Below are positions 6,001 through 6,117 of a stretch of DNA of 6,117 nt, one piece after another; the stretch's first letter is position 1; every line of letters begins with the position of its first letter. A model generated the notes under the pieces. It searched no databases, had not been told where the DNA came from, and was given only the letters and a program-made list of their open reading frames with translations. The position numbers were made by a program, and so were the translations under genes. Location of the stretch: assembly GCA_039927975.1 (NCBI GenBank), contig JBDSTZ010000058.1:1-6117 (forward strand). The letters run 5' to 3'. The DNA comes from JBDSTZ01 sp039927975. GTDB lineage: Bacteria > Pseudomonadota > Gammaproteobacteria > Burkholderiales > Burkholderiaceae_D.

Positions 6001-6039
6001 ATTTCACGAATCACTCAAAAACATATTGGGACGTGAAAT
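6001..6039 (+). repeat. Inverted repeat reaching into the start codon
   Basis: ATTTCACG (6001-6008) is a perfect reverse complement of CGTGAAAT (6032-6039). The right arm includes the first two bases of the ATG at 6038, and the GGGA ribosome site (6028-6031) is in the 23-base loop. In mRNA it could mask the start; alternatively the arms could be a protein-binding site. Neither is shown. Confidence 0.4.
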
Positions 6040-6117
6040 GAACCGTAGAAAAATCCTGAAGCACGTGGCCTCGCTGTTGCCGGCCATGCTCGTCGTTAAC
6101 AACCTCAAGGCGGCGCA
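6038..6117 (+). CDS. Start of an exported protein with a Tat-like signal sequence (cut by window end)
   Basis: Only 26 complete codons are visible, beginning MNRRKILKHVASLLPAML and ending NLKAA. The RRKILK segment fits the twin-arginine pattern (R-R-x-hydrophobic-L-K), followed by a short hydrophobic stretch and a possible Ala-rich cleavage region, so the protein is probably exported folded through the Tat pathway. GGGA at 6028-6031 is six bases before the ATG, and a promoter precedes it, so it is likely its own transcription unit. The mature protein lies outside the window and its function cannot be told. A secreted cofactor enzyme or polysaccharide-degrading enzyme would suit the setting but is a guess. 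Confidence 0.75.
   Translation, partial: MNRRKILKHVASLLPAMLVVNNLKAA

Overview
The window is high-GC bacterial DNA with one short AT-rich stretch near the right end. It carries a PEP-CTERM protein, an HDOD-domain protein and plant-glycan esterases. This combination, with the Ala-rich codon style, suggests a Gram-negative betaproteobacterium, most likely Oxalobacteraceae (Massilia/Duganella/Janthinobacterium type). The assignment is an inference from gene content and composition.

Layout, all genes on the + strand: (1) 52-897 is an HDOD-domain signalling protein that starts with GTG. A near-perfect -10 box lies so close that its mRNA may be leaderless, and a strong hairpin follows the stop. (2) 933-1336 has no intact gene. 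Its first part is a pyrimidine-rich stretch. From about 1160 it holds what looks like the last ~58 codons of a GH29-type alpha-L-fucosidase, whose stop codon overlaps the next start (ATGA). (3) 1333-2877 is an exported SGNH-type acetylesterase of the 'sialate O-acetylesterase' (SASA) family. (4) 2878-3148 is a 271-base gap with an orphan Shine-Dalgarno-like sequence and several inverted repeats, two of which compete for the same arm. (5) 3149-5266 is a large lipoprotein with an N-terminal rhamnogalacturonan-acetylesterase-like GDSL/SGNH domain and about 300-400 residues of C-terminal beta-sandwich domains. (6) 5277-5906 is a small PEP-CTERM protein whose ribosome site overlaps the preceding stop codon. 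A hairpin follows. (7) After an AT-rich promoter region, 6038 begins a gene with a Tat-like signal sequence. It runs off the window.

How it fits together: genes 3 and 5 are two unrelated exported O-acetylesterases, and the relic in between regions is a fucosidase tail. Together they point to an accessory locus for deacetylating and trimming acetylated plant cell-wall glycans (pectin/rhamnogalacturonan or fucosylated xyloglucan). The lipoprotein would act at the outer membrane. The PEP-CTERM protein is tightly coupled to it and should go to the cell surface or exopolysaccharide through the exosortase route. I see no defence system, CRISPR array, transposase or RNA gene. The most unusual items are the decayed fucosidase tail, the lipoprotein/PEP-CTERM pairing and the structured leader before the lipoprotein.
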